From: Kineococcus aurantiacus | Lineage (GTDB): Bacteria; Actinomycetota; Actinomycetes; Actinomycetales; Kineococcaceae | Length of the DNA stretch: 64,000 nt | Assembly (NCBI RefSeq): GCF_013409345.1 | Contig: NZ_JACCBB010000001.1 | Span: 1,488,001-1,552,000, forward strand | Direction of reading: 5' to 3' | Part shown: in pieces, positions 7,779-19,197 of the stretch | Position numbering within the stretch: the stretch's first letter is position 1 | Layout of the letters: each line of letters starts with the position of its first letter | Made by a program: the position numbers and the translations under genes | Notes under the pieces: generated by a model | What the model was told of the DNA's origin: nothing | Database searches by the model: none | Seen by the model: the letters and a program-made list of their open reading frames with translations, nothing else

Positions 7779-8873
7779 TCAGCGGCCGCTGCGGCGCACC
7801 AGCTTCAGCGCGCTCGCCCCGACGACGCCCAGGACGACCCCGGACAGGAACGGGACGCGGCGCCGCGGCGCGCCGGGGCGCAGGTCGTCCGGCACCTCCG
7901 GCCCCAGCGGCACGGCGAGCCGGGCCTGGGCCATGAGGTCGGGGTGCAGGGAGCCGTTGTCCTCGGCCCGGACGGCGGCCAGGGCCGCGGCCAGCAGCAC
8001 GAGGCGGCCGATGAGGTTCATGAGGACCAGCAGCACCACCAGGGTGACGGCCGAGCCGACGAAGGCCCCGCCGTCGGCGCTGCGGCTGGCGATGGTCGTG
8101 CCGAACTGCTTGAGGACGCCGATGCCGATGCCGCCCAGGACGGCGCCCTGCAGCAGGTCCCGCAGGGGCACGTCGGCCCCGGGCAGGAAGCGGAAGACGG
8201 CCAGGAAGGTCAGGGTGTCGATGACGAACGAGACCGCGAAGCCGAGCGCGGCCAGCAGCCAGCGCGACCAGGTGGAGGGCTCGAAGCCCATGGCGTCCAG
8301 CAGGAACTCCCCCGCCGCGTTGGTCGCCACGACCGAGACGACGGACAGCAGCACCCCGGAGCCGATGATGGCCATGCCGCCGAGGTCGCGCAGCTTGACG
8401 ACGGCGAAGTTGCCGCCGCCGGAGTCCTCCCCGAAGACCGCCCGCACGCCCTGGCGCATGCCGTCGACCCAGCCGATGCCGGTGAACAGCCCGGTGGCCA
8501 CGGACACCAGCAGCGTCCACGTGAGCGTCGTGGAGTTGAGGTAGTCGTCGATGTAGATGCCGTTGCCGCCGCCCCCGGCGGGGCTGGACCCCTCGTGGAC
8601 GAGGCCGGGCACGTAGTCGTTGAGGCCCGCGACGAGGTTGCGCACGACCCAGTCCCGCAGCTCGGGGGTGCCCTGCATGACGAAGCCGGTCAGGGTCAGT
8701 GCGACCGCGAGCGCGGGGAAGATCGAGAAGAAGGCGAAGTAGGCGACGCCGCCGGCCAGGACGTTGCCGCGCGCGTCGCCGTACTTCTTCCACGCCCGCG
8801 CCGGCAGCGTGCGCTGGACGGTTCCCACGGCGCTCTTGGCCTGGTCGATGGCGCCGCTCACGTCGGGCCACAC
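7779..8873 (-). CDS. YihY/BrkB-family inner-membrane protein
   Basis: A 364-residue polytopic membrane protein of the YihY (formerly RNase BN) family. The signature is near residues 30-60 (KKYGDARGNVLAGGVAYFAF, then FSIFPALAVAL), followed by about six hydrophobic helices and a basic C-terminal tail. Family members were once called ribonuclease BN; that activity belongs to another protein, and the true role (perhaps lipid or solute transport) is unresolved. The gene is 3 bp downstream of the RNA-ligase-like gene and likely co-transcribed with trpS. A glycine- and proline-rich loop around residue 100 is specific to this copy. Confidence 0.88.
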   Translation of the reverse strand: MWPDVSGAIDQAKSAVGTVQRTLPARAWKKYGDARGNVLAGGVAYFAFFSIFPALAVALTLTGFVMQGTPELRDWVVRNLVAGLNDYVPGLVHEGSSPAGGGGNGIYIDDYLNSTTLTWTLLVSVATGLFTGIGWVDGMRQGVRAVFGEDSGGGNFAVVKLRDLGGMAIIGSGVLLSVVSVVATNAAGEFLLDAMGFEPSTWSRWLLAALGFAVSFVIDTLTFLAVFRFLPGADVPLRDLLQGAVLGGIGIGVLKQFGTTIASRSADGGAFVGSAVTLVVLLVLMNLIGRLVLLAAALAAVRAEDNGSLHPDLMAQARLAVPLGPEVPDDLRPGAPRRRVPFLSGVVLGVVGASALKLVRRSGR

Positions 8874-8876
8874 CCC

Positions 8877-11353
<2,477 letters not shown>

Positions 11354-11357
<4 letters not shown>

Positions 11358-12487
11358 CCCACCCGTTCCGCAAGACGACGGTCGCCATGGCCGACGGCCG
11401 GGAACTGATCCACTTCGACGACACCGAACCGTGGTTGTCGGGCGAGCGCGTCCGCTCCGCCGTCGACCACCGGCCGCTGCCGCCCGCCGACGAGACCCTG
11501 CGCGGCGGTTCCCAGGTGCGGTTCGACCCCCTGACCGGCGACTGGATCGCCATGGCCTCCCACCGCAACGACCGCACCCTCATGCCGCCGCCGGACCAGG
11601 ACCCGCTGGCCCCCACCGTCCCCGGCGGCTTCCCCACCGAGATCGCCGACTCCAGCTACGACGTCGTCGCGTTCGAGAACCGGTTCCCCTCGTTCTCGAA
11701 CCGCATCGGCGGGCAGGCCGGGTTCCTCGACGGCGAGGAGCTGTGGCCCACGCGCCCGGCCGCCGGGCGCTGCGAGGTCGTGTGCTTCACCTCCGACACC
11801 CGCGGCTCGTTCGCGACCCTGACCCCGCACCGCGCGCGGACGGTGCTCGAGGCGTGGATCGACCGCACCGAGGCGCTCAACGCGACCGAGGGCGTGGAGC
11901 AGGTCTTCGTCTTCGAGAACCGCGGCGAGGAGATCGGCGTCACCCTCCCCCACCCGCACGGGCAGATCTACGGCTACCCCTTCGTGACCCCCAGGACCGC
12001 GACCATGCTGCGCCGGGCCCGCGAGCACCGCGAGGCCACGGGCCGCAACCTGTTCCGCGACGTCCTGGACGCCGAACGGCGCGCCGGGGACCGCGTCGTG
12101 CTCTCCACCGAGCACTTCACCGCCTACGTCCCCGCCGCCGCGCGCTGGCCCGTCGAGGTCCACCTCGCCCCCCACCGCGACGTCCCGGACCTGGCGGCGC
12201 TCACCGACGCCGAGCGCGCCGACCTCGTGGGCGCCTACCTGGACCTGCTCGGCCGGCTCGACCGGTACTACCCCGACGACCACCCGATGCCCTACATCGC
12301 CGGCTGGTTCCAGGCCCCCGCCCACGAGGGGCGCGAGGAGTTCCGGCTGCACCTGCAGGTGTTCAGCGTGCAGCGCGGCCCCGGCAAGGTGAAGTTCCTC
12401 GCCGGCTCCGAATCGGCCATGGCGGCCTGGATCAACGACACGACGCCCGAGAAGGTGGCGGCCCGACTCCGCGAGGTTTCCCAGTGA
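11354..12487 (+). CDS. galT: Galactose-1-phosphate uridylyltransferase
   Basis: A 377-residue Leloir-pathway enzyme exchanging UMP between UDP-glucose and galactose 1-phosphate. The catalytic HPH triad is His200-Pro-His202 in LPHPHGQIYGYPF, with the uridylylated histidine at 202. The C-terminal half carries HLAPHRDVPDLAALTDAE and a final HLQVFSVQRGPGKVKFLAGSE-type segment. The CxxC pair and the following histidine that hold structural zinc in E. coli GalT are missing, replaced around residues 76-90 and 148, so this is a zinc-free variant. It overlaps deoR and galK by four bases each. Confidence 0.95.
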
Positions 12488-13689
12488 GCACCGAGTTCTT
12501 CGACGCCCCCGACCGTCCCGCGACCGCGACCGCCCTGGCCCGGGGGTTCCGCGACGCCCACGGGACCGACCCCGCGGGCGTCTGGTCCGCCCCCGGGCGG
12601 GTCAACCTCATCGGCGAGCACGTCGACTACACCGGCGGGCTGTGCCTGCCGCTGGCGCTGCCGCACCGCACGTTCGTCGCGCTGCGCCCCCGCACCGACG
12701 GCGCCGTGCGGGTCCGGTCCCTGCAGGAGGACGGCGAGGTGCGCCTGGACCTGGCCGACGTCGGCGAGGGCTCCCCCACCGGGTGGGCCGCCTACGTCGC
12801 CGGGGTCCCGTGGGCCATGCGCCGCAAGGGGTTCGACCACCCCGTCCTGACCGGCGGTTTCGACGCCCTCGTCGACGGCCACGTCCCCTACGGCTCGGGC
12901 CTGTCGTCCTCGGCGGCCCTGGAGTGCGCCGTCGCCGTCGCCCTCGGGGAACTGGCCGGGGCCCCGCTGGACGACACCGGCCGGGCCGCGCTCGCCGCCG
13001 CCTGCCAGCTCGCCGAGAACGCCGTCGCGGGCGCCGCCACCGGCGGCATGGACCAGGCCGCGTCGCTGCGCTGCCACGAGGGCGGCGCGATCCTGCTCGA
13101 CACCGACGACGACACCGTCACCCAGGTCGCCCTCGACCTCGCCGGGGCCGGGCTGGCGCTGCTGGTCGTCGACACCCGCGCCGCGCACTCCCACGCCGGC
13201 GGGGAGTACGGCGCGCGCCGCGCCGACGTCGAGCGCGCGGCGCGGGACCTCGGGGTGCCGAACCTGCGCGCGGTCGACCCGGCCCGGCTCCAGGAGGCCC
13301 TGGACCGGCTCGACGGGGACGTGCTGCGCCGCCGCGTGCGGCACGCCGTCACCGAGATCGACCGGGTCCGCCGGACCGCCGACCTCCTGCGGGCCGGCCG
13401 GGCCGGGGAGATCGGGGACCTGCTGAACGCCTCCCACGACTCCCTGCGCGACGACTACGAGGTGTCCTGCCGCGAGCTCGACCTGACCGTCGACGTCGCC
13501 CGCGCGCACGGGGCCCTCGGGGCGCGCATGACGGGCGGGGGTTTCGGCGGGTCGGCCATCGCGCTCGTGGCCGCCGACCGGGTCGGCGCCGTCGCCGAGG
13601 CCGTCTCGGCCGCGTTCGCCGAGCAGGGCCTCACCGCCCCGCGGTTCCTGTCCGCCCTGCCCGCCGAGGGCGCCGCGCGCGACCTCTGA
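12484..13689 (+). CDS. galK: Galactokinase
   Basis: A 401-residue GHMP kinase phosphorylating galactose at C1 with ATP. The galactokinase signature GRVNLIGEHVDYTGG is at residues 38-52. The phosphate loop is GSGLSSSAALE and the third GHMP motif is MTGGGFGGSAI near the C-terminus. The GTG at 12484 overlaps the galT stop, giving tight coupling. The operon lacks galE, so the UDP-galactose epimerase must be encoded elsewhere. A strong hairpin follows the stop. Confidence 0.95.
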   Translation: MSTEFFDAPDRPATATALARGFRDAHGTDPAGVWSAPGRVNLIGEHVDYTGGLCLPLALPHRTFVALRPRTDGAVRVRSLQEDGEVRLDLADVGEGSPTGWAAYVAGVPWAMRRKGFDHPVLTGGFDALVDGHVPYGSGLSSSAALECAVAVALGELAGAPLDDTGRAALAAACQLAENAVAGAATGGMDQAASLRCHEGGAILLDTDDDTVTQVALDLAGAGLALLVVDTRAAHSHAGGEYGARRADVERAARDLGVPNLRAVDPARLQEALDRLDGDVLRRRVRHAVTEIDRVRRTADLLRAGRAGEIGDLLNASHDSLRDDYEVSCRELDLTVDVARAHGALGARMTGGGFGGSAIALVAADRVGAVAEAVSAAFAEQGLTAPRFLSALPAEGAARDL

Positions 13690-13700
13690 CCCCGCGGGCC

Positions 13701-13738
13701 GGGCCCGGCCACCGCGAGGTCCCGCGGTGGCCGGGCCC
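13701..13738. terminator. Bidirectional hairpin after galK
   Basis: A 16-bp perfect inverted repeat (arm GGGCCCGGCCACCGCG) with loop AGGTCC lies between the convergent galK and ABC-permease stops. There is no T-tract, as is usual in high-GC actinobacteria. Confidence 0.8.
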
Positions 13739-13758
13739 CTGCGGTGACCGGTCCGGGC

Positions 13759-14487
13759 TCACACGTCCATGCGCTGCAGGCGCACGGCCGACAGGACCAC
13801 GGCGACCACGGTGATCCCGGCCAGGACCAGCGACGCGCCCGTGACCCCCAGCGACGACACCGTCCCCAGCGGCACGTCACCGGGGATGGCCACGGAGGCC
13901 ACCCGGCGCCCGTAGGAGCCGATCGACAACCCGCGCAGGGCCGGGGCCAGCCCGGCGAGGAACGTCTCCCACAGCACCAGGTACGCCAGCCCCGCCAGCA
14001 ACCCCCGGCGGGTCAGCAGCGACAGCAGCAGGAAGAACCCGCAGTACGCCCCCGACGTGAGGACCGTCGCCAGCAGCACCCCGCCGACGACCCGCCCGGC
14101 CGGCTGGTTCACCGAGATCCCCAGCACCGCGCACGCGACGACGGCCGGCAGCGACACCACGACGGTCGCCGTCCACGCCGCCGCGAACCGCGCGAGGACG
14201 GTGTGCCAGCGGGGACGGGCGATGGCCCGCAGCAGCGGCAGGGTCCGGGCGTCGCGCTCGTCGCCGAACGCCCCGATCGCCAGCACCAGCGCCACGATCG
14301 GCACCACCAGGCCCGTCAGCAGGTTGCCCGTGAAGGTGTTCTGCACGCCGTAGCGGTTGGGGACGCTGGTGATGCCGATGACGACCAGCACCACGACCGC
14401 CACGACCACGGGCAGGACCGCGAAACCCGCCGTCCGCCCCCGCAGGAGGATGCCCCGCAGCGAGAACCCGTACAGCGTCGTGCTCAT
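13759..14487 (-). CDS. ABC-2-type transporter permease
   Basis: A 242-residue membrane protein with about six hydrophobic segments (for example VLPVVVAVVVLVVIGI and AYCGFFLLLSLL). It carries the FGDERDARTLPLLRAI loop typical of ABC-2 permeases that sit next to a stand-alone ATPase. It is the last of four genes joined by four-base overlaps and partners the ATPase at 14484-15422. The substrate (drug, lipid or peptide export) is unknown. Confidence 0.85.
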   Translation of the reverse strand: MSTTLYGFSLRGILLRGRTAGFAVLPVVVAVVVLVVIGITSVPNRYGVQNTFTGNLLTGLVVPIVALVLAIGAFGDERDARTLPLLRAIARPRWHTVLARFAAAWTATVVVSLPAVVACAVLGISVNQPAGRVVGGVLLATVLTSGAYCGFFLLLSLLTRRGLLAGLAYLVLWETFLAGLAPALRGLSIGSYGRRVASVAIPGDVPLGTVSSLGVTGASLVLAGITVVAVVLSAVRLQRMDV

Positions 14488-15422
14488 CGTCCCGCTCCCC
14501 TCGCCGCGCGCACCAGGTGCGCGAACACGCTCTCCAGGTCCTCCCCCACGCCCTCGACCCGCCGCAGGGTCGCCCCCGCCTCGCGGGCCAGCCGCGGCAC
14601 CGCCTCGGCCAGCGCCACGGCCCGCGGCGCCTCCACGAGCACGCCCGGGCGGCCCGCGCCCTCGCGCCGCACCGACTCCACCAGCCCCTCGGCCAGGAGC
14701 CGGCCCGCCAGGTCCAGGACGCGCTCGCCCTCCAGCCGCACCGTGCGGGGACGGTCGACGAGCAGTTCCCGGATCCCCGCCGGTTCCCCCTCGGCGACCA
14801 GCCGGCCGTTGACGACGACCAGGACGCGGGCGGCCATCCGCTCGACCTCCGACAGCACGTGGGAGCTCACCAGGACCGTGCGGCCCTCGGCCCCCAGCGC
14901 CGCGAGCAGGTCCAGGTCCGCTCGCCGCTGCGCCGGGTCCAGGCCGTTGAGCGGTTCGTCCAGCAGCAGCACCTGCGGGTCGTGCACGAGGGCCTGGGCG
15001 AGCTTGACCCGCTGCCGCATGCCCTTGGAGAAACCCCCCACGCGCCGGTCCGCGGCGTGGGTGAGCCCCACCCGTTCCAGGACGGCCGCCGTCGCCGCGC
15101 GGTGGTCCCGCACGCGCCGCTGCCGCGCCAGGAACTCCACCTGCGTGCGGGCGGTGGCGTGCGCCCAGGTGGCCTCGCCGTCGGCGACGACCCCCAGGCC
15201 CGCGTTGACCGCCGGGTCCTGGTGCGGGTCCCTGCCCAGGACGCGGACGGTGCCCTGGCTGGGGCGGGTCGCCCCGGCCAGCAGCTGCAGCGCCGTCGAC
15301 TTCCCCGCCCCGTTGTGCCCCAGCAGGCCCGTCACCCCGGCGTCGACGTGGACGCTGACGTCGGACAGCGCGACGGTGTCGGCGAACCACTTGCTGACGT
15401 TCTCCAGCTCGATGGCGCTCAC
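14484..15422 (-). CDS. ABC transporter ATP-binding protein
   Basis: A 312-residue ATPase with Walker A GHNGAGKST, signature FSKGMRQRVKLAQAL, Walker B VLLLDEPLNGLDP and switch histidine SSHVLSE. A C-terminal extension of about 90 residues is typical of exporter ATPases of the DrrA/CcmA type. The GTG at 15422 overlaps the preceding permease stop, and the ATGA at its own end couples it to the next permease. It powers the permease at 13759-14487 and perhaps also that at 15419-16300. Confidence 0.92.
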   Translation of the reverse strand: MSAIELENVSKWFADTVALSDVSVHVDAGVTGLLGHNGAGKSTALQLLAGATRPSQGTVRVLGRDPHQDPAVNAGLGVVADGEATWAHATARTQVEFLARQRRVRDHRAATAAVLERVGLTHAADRRVGGFSKGMRQRVKLAQALVHDPQVLLLDEPLNGLDPAQRRADLDLLAALGAEGRTVLVSSHVLSEVERMAARVLVVVNGRLVAEGEPAGIRELLVDRPRTVRLEGERVLDLAGRLLAEGLVESVRREGAGRPGVLVEAPRAVALAEAVPRLAREAGATLRRVEGVGEDLESVFAHLVRAARGAGR

Positions 15423-16300
15423 GCGTCGCTCCCCCTGGCGTAGCGGCCGCCCAGGACGGCCAGCCCCCCGACGACGACGAGCACCCAGACCACCCACGCC
15501 AGCGAGCCGGGGTTCGCCAGGTCCTCCCCGGCCAGGTACGCGGCGAGCCGGACGGGCCCGCTGGCGGGGTCCAGCGCCAGCGGCCAGTCCTCGCGGGTGA
15601 CCAGCGCGACGGCCCCCGTCAGCGCCGGCCCGACGAGCACGACGGCCAGGTAGCCGCCCACCGCGAACACGCGCTTGGCGGTCAGCGACCCGATCGCCAG
15701 TGCCAGGCTCGCGTGGAACAGCACCACGACCCCGGCGCCGCCGACGATCCCCGGCAGGTCGCCCAGGTGGTCGGTGAACCACGTCCACGGGGCGTCGGCC
15801 GTCGCGATGGACCCGACGAACAGCACCAGCAACGGCCCCAGCACGATGATCGCCAGCAGGGCCAGGGCCGCCAGGAACACCCCGGCGACGTACTCGAACC
15901 ACGACAGCGCCGTCGCGAAGTACAGGGACAGCACGCGGTCGCGCCGGTCCCGGGTGAGCATCGAGGGGACGGAGGTGGCGACGAACGCCAGCAGCACGAC
16001 GGAGTTCGTGCCCAGCAGCTGCGCGTAGCTGATGAGGTCCGTGGGCTGCACGCTGACCGCGGGCACCAGCAGCGGCACCGCGACCACCGCGAGCGCCGGC
16101 AGGTACGCCACGCCCAGCAGCAGGAACGGCCAGATCTTCGCGCTCGCGCTGCGCCGCAGGCCCAGCGGCCGGCGGATGCCGCTGGCCACGAAACTGGCCA
16201 CGGCCGACCGCCGCGGTCGCAGGGCCCCCGCGAACCGCGAGTAGCGGATGTCGTGCAGCACCGCCCGGGGCGCCCCGCCCACCGGTCCCACCGGGTTCAC
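15419..16300 (-). CDS. ABC-2-type transporter permease
   Basis: A 293-residue membrane protein with about six hydrophobic segments, an N-terminal basic region (LRPRRSAVASFVASGIRRP) and the periplasmic/transmembrane pattern of ABC-2 permeases (LTRDRRDRVLSLYFATALSW). It overlaps the upstream ATPase by ATGA and the downstream ATPase by GTGA. The substrate is unknown. Its sequence differs from the second permease, so the two exporters are not a recent duplication. Confidence 0.85.
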   Translation of the reverse strand: MNPVGPVGGAPRAVLHDIRYSRFAGALRPRRSAVASFVASGIRRPLGLRRSASAKIWPFLLLGVAYLPALAVVAVPLLVPAVSVQPTDLISYAQLLGTNSVVLLAFVATSVPSMLTRDRRDRVLSLYFATALSWFEYVAGVFLAALALLAIIVLGPLLVLFVGSIATADAPWTWFTDHLGDLPGIVGGAGVVVLFHASLALAIGSLTAKRVFAVGGYLAVVLVGPALTGAVALVTREDWPLALDPASGPVRLAAYLAGEDLANPGSLAWVVWVLVVVGGLAVLGGRYARGSDA

Positions 16301-17235
16301 CGCGTCCCCCCGGCCATCGCGTCGACGACGACGTCCTCGAGCCCGCGCGCGGCGGGGACGAGCCGTTCGACGCCGACGCCCCGCTCGGCGGCCAGGTCGC
16401 GCACGGCGTCCAGCGCGGCGTCCGGGCTCGAACTCATCCCGATGTCACCGGCCGGGGTCGGCGCGAGCCGCACCCCGAGGGGTTCCACGCGCGGCCCCAG
16501 CGCGGCGGCGAAGGCGCCGACGTCGCCGCTGACCCGCAGCTCGGCCGGGCCGGAGGGGTCGTGTCCGACGGTGACGGGCCGCTGGGCCGCGAGCGTCCCC
16601 GAACGCAGGACGACGACCTCGTCGCAGGTCCGCTCGATGTCGTCGAGGACGTGGGAACTGGCCACGACGCGGATCCGCAGTTCCGTCGACAACCGCCGGA
16701 CGATGGTCAGCATCTCCTCCCGGCCCGCCGGGTCGAGCCCGGAGGTGGGTTCGTCGAGCAGCACCAGGTCCGGCCCGTGGACGAGGGCCTGGGCCAGTTT
16801 CGTCCGCTGCTGCATGCCCAGGGAGTACGTCCCCACGGGCCGGCGCCGTTCCTCCTCCAGGCCCACCGCGAACAGCACCTCGCTGGTGCGGCGCACCGCG
16901 TCGCGCCGGCCGAGGCCGCGCAGGCGGGCCAGCGACACGCACACGTCCTGGGCGGACATGTCGTTCGGCAGGCACGGGTGCTCGGGCATGAACCCCACCC
17001 GGCGCCGCACCTCCGCACGGTCCCTCACGGTGTCCAGGCCCAGGATGCGCAGGGTCCCGCGGTCGGGGGCGGTGAGCCCGAGCGCGGTGCGCATCAGCGT
17101 CGACTTGCCCGCCCCGTTCGCGCCCAGCAGGCCGGTCGCGGGCGCGGTCATCGACACCGTCAACCCGTCGAGGGCCTGCACGGCCCCGAACCGCTTCCCC
17201 ACGTCGAGGCACTCCAGTGCCGCAGGTTCGTCCAC
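16297..17235 (-). CDS. ABC transporter ATP-binding protein
   Basis: A 312-residue exporter-type ATPase with Walker A GANGAGKST, signature YSLGMQQRTKLAQALVHGP, Walker B LVLLDEPTSGLDPAG and SSHVLDDIE. The C-terminal regulatory extension is about 90 residues long. It is the first gene of the four-gene exporter operon and is divergent from the flavoprotein oxidoreductase at 17318. The 82-bp divergent gap contains a GCACCCG/CGGGTGC inverted repeat (17248-17268) that could be a control site. Confidence 0.92.
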   Translation of the reverse strand: MDEPAALECLDVGKRFGAVQALDGLTVSMTAPATGLLGANGAGKSTLMRTALGLTAPDRGTLRILGLDTVRDRAEVRRRVGFMPEHPCLPNDMSAQDVCVSLARLRGLGRRDAVRRTSEVLFAVGLEEERRRPVGTYSLGMQQRTKLAQALVHGPDLVLLDEPTSGLDPAGREEMLTIVRRLSTELRIRVVASSHVLDDIERTCDEVVVLRSGTLAAQRPVTVGHDPSGPAELRVSGDVGAFAAALGPRVEPLGVRLAPTPAGDIGMSSSPDAALDAVRDLAAERGVGVERLVPAARGLEDVVVDAMAGGTR

Positions 17236-17317
17236 AGGCCCATCTCAGCACCCGCCGGGCCCGGGTGCCTCCCCCCTTCGGCGCGCGAGGGGTCAATCCT
17301 TCGGGAACCATCACGAG

Positions 17318-18595
17318 GTGATCACTTCGACCGACGTCTGCGTCGTGGGTTCGGGTTCGGGCGGGAAGATGGTCGCCCAGGAGCTGGCCCGCGCCGGTCG
17401 CCGCGTGACCCTCGTGGAGCGGGGCCTGGTCGGCGGGTACTGCCCCTACCTGGCCTGCGTCCCCGCGAAGTCGCTGCTGCTGTCGGCGCGCGCGGGCCTG
17501 TCGTGGGTCGCGGCGCGGGCGGTGCGCGACGAGGCCTCCTCCCACCGCGACGACTCCGCGGCGGCCGCGGAGCTGACCGGGGACGGCGTGGAGGTCGTGC
17601 GGGGCTCGGCCCGTCGCGTCGGCCCGGGCCGGGTCGAGCTCGACGACCAGGTGGTGGAGGCCGGGGCGGTCGTGGTGGCCACGGGCAGCTCACCGGTCCG
17701 GCCGCCGCTGCCCGGCCTGGACGGGGCGCCGACGTGGACGTCGGAGGACGCGCTGGCCTGCCCGGACCTGCCGCGGCGGCTGGTGGTGCTGGGCGGCGGC
17801 CCGGTGGCGGTGGAGCTGGCCCAGGCCTTCCGGGGGCTGGGCAGCGAGGTCGCGCTCGTCCAGCGCGGACCGCACCTGCTGTCGGGGGAACCGCCGTGGG
17901 TGGGTGACGTCGTGGGCGCCGCGCTGGCCGGCGACGGGGTGGCCGTGCACACCGGGGACCCGGCCGCCGAGGTCGTCGACGGGCAGCGGCTGCGGCTGGA
18001 GTCGGGGGTGGAGCTGCCCTTCGACCGGCTGCTGCTGGCGACCGGGCGCCGGCCGGTCACCGACGGCCTCGGCCTGGCCGACGGGTGGCTGACCGACGCC
18101 GGGGCGCTGCGGACCGACGCCCGGTGCCGGGTCGTCGACGGGCTGTACGCCGTGGGCGACGTCACCGGGATCTCCCCCTACACCCACACCGCCAACCACC
18201 AGGCCCGCACCGTCGTCGCCGAGCTGCTCGGCCGGGGCCGGGACGCGGACTACTCCGCGGTCCCCCGCGCCGTCTACACCGACCCGACGGTGTTCTGCGT
18301 GGGCGCGACGTCCGGTGCGCGCTCGGCCCGGTTCGAGGTCGGGGACGTCGAGCGGGCCACGCTCGTCGGGCTGTCCCGGCGGCGGGACGTGACGGGCGCG
18401 GTGGAGCTGTTCGCCGACGAGGCGGGGGTCCTCGTCGGCGCGGCCTGCGTGGGCCCCGACGCGGACTCCTGGGGGGCCGAGCTGGCGCTGGCGGTCCGGG
18501 CGCGGCTGGACGTGGAGCTGCTGCGGCACCACGTGCGGGCGTTCCCGACGTGGTCGGAGGCGATCTTCCCGGCGCTGGAGGAACTGGGGACCTGA
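17318..18595 (+). CDS. FAD-dependent disulfide oxidoreductase, dihydrolipoamide dehydrogenase-like
   Basis: A 425-residue class I pyridine nucleotide-disulfide reductase. The FAD motif is VGSGSGGKMVAQEL (residue 10 on), the redox disulfide Cys42-PYLA-Cys47 lies in VGGYCPYLACVPAKS, the second Rossmann motif is VVLGGGPVAVELAQAF, and the FAD-closing motif is GLYAVGDV. At the dimer interface the normal HPTxxE motif reads FPTWSE, so Phe409 replaces the catalytic histidine while Glu414 is kept. The protein therefore may not be an ordinary lipoamide or glutathione reductase. The GTG at 17318 precedes the FAD motif by the usual few residues; the frame is open far upstream as a shadow. The substrate is unknown. 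Confidence 0.88.
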   Translation: MITSTDVCVVGSGSGGKMVAQELARAGRRVTLVERGLVGGYCPYLACVPAKSLLLSARAGLSWVAARAVRDEASSHRDDSAAAAELTGDGVEVVRGSARRVGPGRVELDDQVVEAGAVVVATGSSPVRPPLPGLDGAPTWTSEDALACPDLPRRLVVLGGGPVAVELAQAFRGLGSEVALVQRGPHLLSGEPPWVGDVVGAALAGDGVAVHTGDPAAEVVDGQRLRLESGVELPFDRLLLATGRRPVTDGLGLADGWLTDAGALRTDARCRVVDGLYAVGDVTGISPYTHTANHQARTVVAELLGRGRDADYSAVPRAVYTDPTVFCVGATSGARSARFEVGDVERATLVGLSRRRDVTGAVELFADEAGVLVGAACVGPDADSWGAELALAVRARLDVELLRHHVRAFPTWSEAIFPALEELGT

Positions 18596-18614
18596 GTGCT
18601 GGGGTCCGGCGGTC

Positions 18615-19187
18615 CTACCGGGTCAGCCGCCGCACCACCGCCGCCCCCGCCACGGCCACCCCCGCCGCGGCGGCCACCCACGGCCCGGCCACCACGACCG
18701 GGTCGATCCACTGGTGGTGCGCGTCGACGCGGCCGGCCCGCGAGCCCACCGGGTGGTGGCCGGCTTCGGCCAGGACACCGCTCTCGGTGACGGGGTCGTC
18801 GGGGCGCCCGCTCGCCGCGGCCGTGAGCAGACCCTCGAACGTGTCGACGCGGTCGGCGGCGATGAGCAGCAGCCAGTGCGCGTTGCGGCCCTCGCTGAAC
18901 CGGTCGTAGGCGAACCGCCGGATGCGGCCGGACACCCCGTGCAGGGGGGCGGTGGTGCCGAACACCGGCGGCAGGAACGCGTGCTCGACCGACCGCTCGC
19001 GCGGGCCGTACCCCTCCGGCTGGCGGTCGGGGAACTCCCAGTGCGCGCCGTAGCCGGCCGGGTCGAACACCTCCTGCGGGACGGCGGGGCGGTCCTTCGG
19101 GTCCAGGTCGACGCCCCAGCCGGGGATGCGGGCGCGCAGCTGCTCGCTCGTCTCGGGCAGCGGGGGTTTCTGGGGCCAGTACGCCAC
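18615..19187 (-). CDS. Conserved hypothetical protein, alcohol dehydrogenase neighbour
   Basis: A 190-residue protein with no recognised enzymatic motif. The N-terminal half contains GWGVDLDPKDRPAVPQEVF and FDPAGYGAHWEFP. The middle holds an FGTTAPLHGVSGRIRRFAYD segment and AHWLLLIAADRVD. One probable membrane helix (WVAAAAGVAVAGAAVV) lies at the C-terminus, after GSRAGRVDAHHQWIDP. I recall similar proteins beside zinc alcohol dehydrogenases in other actinobacteria (memory, unverified). It starts 10 bp after the dehydrogenase stop, so it is co-transcribed and may serve as a membrane-linked partner (inference). Confidence 0.7.
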   Translation of the reverse strand: MAYWPQKPPLPETSEQLRARIPGWGVDLDPKDRPAVPQEVFDPAGYGAHWEFPDRQPEGYGPRERSVEHAFLPPVFGTTAPLHGVSGRIRRFAYDRFSEGRNAHWLLLIAADRVDTFEGLLTAAASGRPDDPVTESGVLAEAGHHPVGSRAGRVDAHHQWIDPVVVAGPWVAAAAGVAVAGAAVVRRLTR

Positions 19188-19197
19188 GGTGGCCTCC

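Noticed and set aside
4862-7936. A plus-strand open frame of about 1,000 codons across the import operon
   Set aside because: It is the complement of well-supported minus-strand genes (permease, binding protein, LacI). It shows no family similarity and is typical of shadow frames in 74% GC DNA.
15713-17317. Long open extension upstream of the flavoprotein oxidoreductase
   Set aside because: It runs antisense to the ABC permease and ATPase genes and has no similarity. The FAD motif begins a few residues after the GTG at 17318.
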